Positions 61,778 through 64,000 of a DNA stretch of 64,000 bases are shown here, in pieces; the stretch's first letter is position 1; every line of letters starts with the position of its first letter. The translations under genes and the position numbers were made by a program. The notes under the pieces are model-generated. The model was not told where the DNA came from, did no database searches, and saw only the letters and a list, made by a program, of their open reading frames with translations. Origin of the DNA: Sphaerolaimus hirsutus (Eukaryota; Nematoda; Chromadorea; Monhysterida; Sphaerolaimidae); the NCBI GenBank assembly GCA_964036195.1, contig OZ038458.1:9065832-9129831 (forward strand). The letters run 5' to 3'.

Positions 61778-63680
61778 TCAGTTGGCTGCATTGTAATCTT
61801 TGACATATTGCCAGGCGGACTTCATGATCAAGACGAACCAAATGTAGAAGAACAGGCCGATCAGCGACAACAACACGGTCGTGATTGCTGAAAATTGGTG
61901 CATTTTACGTGCATTGCGCCTAGCATTGAAAAAATCTCTGGGAGATTTATATTTAAAAAATCTCAGAAAATCTCAGAAAATATAAGATTTTCTGAGATTT
62001 ATATTTTTTTCACGATTTTCCAGAGAGATTTGATTATATTTTCTTTTTGAGAGATTTTCTGAGATTTTTAAAAATATCAGAAAATCCCTCAAATCCTGAT
62101 ATTTATATTTATTTATATTTTTCCAGGTTTTTTGAGAGAGATTGAATTATATTTTTTTCTTGAGAGATTTTCTGAGATTATATTTAATTATATTTTCTAA
62201 AAATTGACGATTTTTTTCAGTGCTAATTGCGCCGTCTGCCATGCAGCGCATTTTAATAGGTATACTCTAGCGACAATACACCTTACAATGAAATCTACCG
62301 TATCGCATCTGAATAAAAGAACACACATAAAAAATATTTTCATTATATTTTTCGAAGCAATTTGATAAAAATGATGGAAATTTTTTTATATTTGTTCTTT
62401 TATTCACATGGGATATGGTAGATTTCGTTGTAAGGTGCAATGTCGCTGGAGTATACATAAATTGGTGCGTTGCAGTGTGTAACGAGGCTTACTTTACATT
62501 CTACTCGCTTTATATCCCTAGTATGGCAACCTTCACTATACGTAAATAGGAAAAAAATAACTGAAGTAAATTTACCGTATTTCCTCGAAATACCCCCCGG
62601 GGGGTGATTGTTTCATAGTGGTCCCGAGAGGGGGGGGGGGGTTAAACGAGGGGGGGGGGGTATTTCGAGGGGGGGTTATTGTTTCACAAGAAAAATTTTG
62701 AAAACCAAGTACGAAATTGTCGTCTGAAACGTACGCAGACGTCGAAAAATGCAACAAAAACCGCCATTTATAAGGTTCTGTAGACTAATATTAGTATGTA
62801 GATAATATGTACACTGTTCTAACGTGACACCGACATTGTTTTAACGTGTGTTCTGCAGTACACTGAACACAAACTACAGTTATTGTCATGTACGTTCCCT
62901 TTACACTCAATTTGGGGGGGGGTATTTCGAGGGGGGGGGTGATTGTTTCATAGTGGTCTCGAGAGGGGGGGGGGTCAAACGAGGGGGGGGGGGTATTTCA
63001 AGGGGGGGGGGTATTTCGAGGAAATACGGTATGAGTAAATATTCTTTCGGGTGGGCGGGCCTCGCTACCGTGGGCGGGTGGAGGCGACCCACCCATAAAT
63101 GTGGTCAGAGACACCAAAATGCGGAAATCGTTTTAAAACATAAACGCTGAAAAAATCTTCGGAATGCTTTGCGCTAGCGCAAAACCGATTGTACGATTGA
63201 AGAAAAGTACAACACTCCAATTTTTAGACCAAATACCGTATTTGCTTGAATAGTTCCCCCTTGAATAATTCCCCCTCGAATAATCCCCCCCTGTAATACG
63301 AGTGAGGAAAAAATAATTCCCCATTGAATAACCCCCCCTTAAGAGAGTTGATCAATTTGTTTTGCTAAATTGGAACAAAAGTGGCACATTATTGTGTTGA
63401 TAAAGCATAATTAGTGAAACTATTTAATACAAACATGCTTGAAAACGAAAGTCTGACGAAATTCCCCCTCAAGAAAGTCTGACGAAATAATAATCCCCCA
63501 GGGGGATTATTCAAGCAAATACGGTAGGTAGTTTAGTTAGTAGGATTGAATGGAATGCAACGGAAAATGCAAAGTACCTGCAGCGATGCCGGCGGATCGA
63601 TTGTTCTGCTCGTCGGATTCCACCAGAATGACAATGACCGTGAAGATCACATTGATCACGAACAGTACCAATGCGATTAT
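61778..63680 (-). CDS. Small multi-span membrane protein, C-terminal part
   Basis: Two minus-strand exons, 63680-63578 and 61887-61778 (TGA), join in phase to about 70 residues. The first is a transmembrane span (IIALVLFVINVIFTVIVILV) ending in ESDEQNNRSAG. The second holds TTVLLSLIGLFFYIWFVLIM and a short tail KSAWQYVKDYNAAN. It resembles four-span proteins of the LAPTM4/DUF4728 sort seen in arthropods, but I cannot assign a family. Upstream exons lie at the window edge or beyond. The 1.7-kb intron is filled with elements. Confidence 0.6.
61921..62225. mobile_element. hAT-like element filled with AGATTTTCTGAG repeats
   Basis: TAGCATTG...CAGTGCTA ends with perfect ATTGCGCC duplication (61913-61920, 62226-62233). 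Arms consist of AAATCTCAGAAAAT and complement. Confidence 0.82.
62258..62457. mobile_element. TGTCGCTGGAGTATAC foldback element
   Basis: GTATACTCTAGCGACA at the left is the complement of TGTCGCTGGAGTATAC at the right. Arms contain CCTTACAATGAAATCTACC. Fragments of the same element are near 10230-10300 and 26800-26850. Confidence 0.75.
62575..63033. mobile_element. CCGTATTTCCTCGAA-family element with long G-runs
   Basis: TACCGTATTTCCTCGAAATAC...GTATTTCGAGGAAATACGGTA, TA-flanked. Several tracts of 7-10 G on the plus strand. Closest to the 31259-31930 copy. Confidence 0.85.
63235..63528. mobile_element. CCGTATTTGCTTGAATA-family element
   Basis: TACCGTATTTGCTTGAATAG...GGATTATTCAAGCAAATACGGTA. 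Sub-terminal word GAATAATTCCCCC is repeated. Same subfamily as 42487. Confidence 0.82.
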
Positions 63681-63718
63681 CTGATTGGGTGCTCGTTTTC
63701 ACAATTGTTAAAATGTAT

Positions 63719-64000
63719 TTACCGTATTTCCTCGAAATACCCCCAGGGGGTTTATTTTCTCAGAGTGGAAGTGGAAATTTTGTGGGGCTGGGGGATATTT
63801 CGAGGGGGGGGGCTTATTTGAGGGGGGCGGGGGTTTATTATTTCGTCAGAAATTTTCATGAAATTCACAGTTAACAGCACGCTTTTTCATACCCAAAACC
63901 GGCAATAAACGTGGGAAAATAGGATATATCGGGACATATTTATGGGGTATATAGACGTACTAGTAGGGCTCGAACTCGACTCGACTCGACTCGACTCGAC
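63719..64000. mobile_element. CCGTATTTCCTCGAA-family element, cut by the window edge, with a TCGAC-repeat insertion
   Basis: The left end is TACCGTATTTCCTCGAAATAC. From 63965, TAGGGCTCGAACTCGAC runs into pure (TCGAC)n up to 64000. That is the left end of another TAGGG-type element, by analogy with the other hAT-like families; its right end lies outside. Confidence 0.6.

Overview
This window is animal nuclear DNA. Its genes are split by many short, phase-consistent GT-AG introns, and most of the rest is packed with miniature inverted-repeat elements. The recognisable genes are conserved metazoan ones: BBS9/PTHB1, a REEP5-type protein, BLCAP, a sigma/HPGDS-type GST relative, and a two-RRM MEC-8/RBPMS-type RNA-binding protein. 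Together they point to an invertebrate, but the sequence alone does not fix the phylum. I saw no rRNA or tRNA gene, no CRISPR array and no complete transposase.

Layout. 50-11045 (+): BBS9, 16 exons, 5' end outside the window. 4241-6579 (-): a seven-transmembrane receptor gene nested antisense in the 4.7-kb BBS9 intron. 11046-15635: mobile elements. 15636-19923 (-): REEP5-like gene. 20871-21134 (+): intronless BLCAP. 21135-25429: mobile elements. 25430-35198 (+): GST-like gene with element-filled introns. 35199-40993: elements plus unassigned sequence. 40994-57260 (-): MEC-8/RBPMS-like gene. 58870-61190 (+): a chain of coding exons I cannot name. 61778-63680 (-): the last two exons seen of a small membrane protein.

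The most striking signal is a set of foldback elements with ends of the type GTGCCAGTCCC ... GGGACTGGCCC. They are flanked by what looks like a 3-bp CWG target duplication (CAG/CTG). In BBS9, the receptor and the GST-like gene, one such element is exactly one intron. The element's first two bases are the GT donor, and the second copy of the duplicated CAG supplies the AG acceptor, so splicing restores the pre-insertion codons. This is the behaviour expected of introners (intron-generating DNA transposons). The receptor's other intron is almost entirely a 1.2-kb mariner-like foldback element.

A second theme is several hAT-like families with perfect 8-bp target duplications. Their interiors are not transposase remnants but expansions of a different short word in each family (CCCGAT, ATCGATATTCG, CGGTTC, ACGGTAAA, AGATTTTCTGAG, T/A runs). 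A third family, with CCGTATTTCCTCGAA ends and TA duplications, occurs about 16 times and carries long C/G runs.

No pathway links the genes. BBS9 belongs to the ciliary BBSome, REEP5 shapes tubular ER, BLCAP is a small membrane protein, the GST-like protein looks catalytically dead, and the MEC-8-like protein is a likely splicing regulator. Intron size in this genome is set mainly by nested element insertion.
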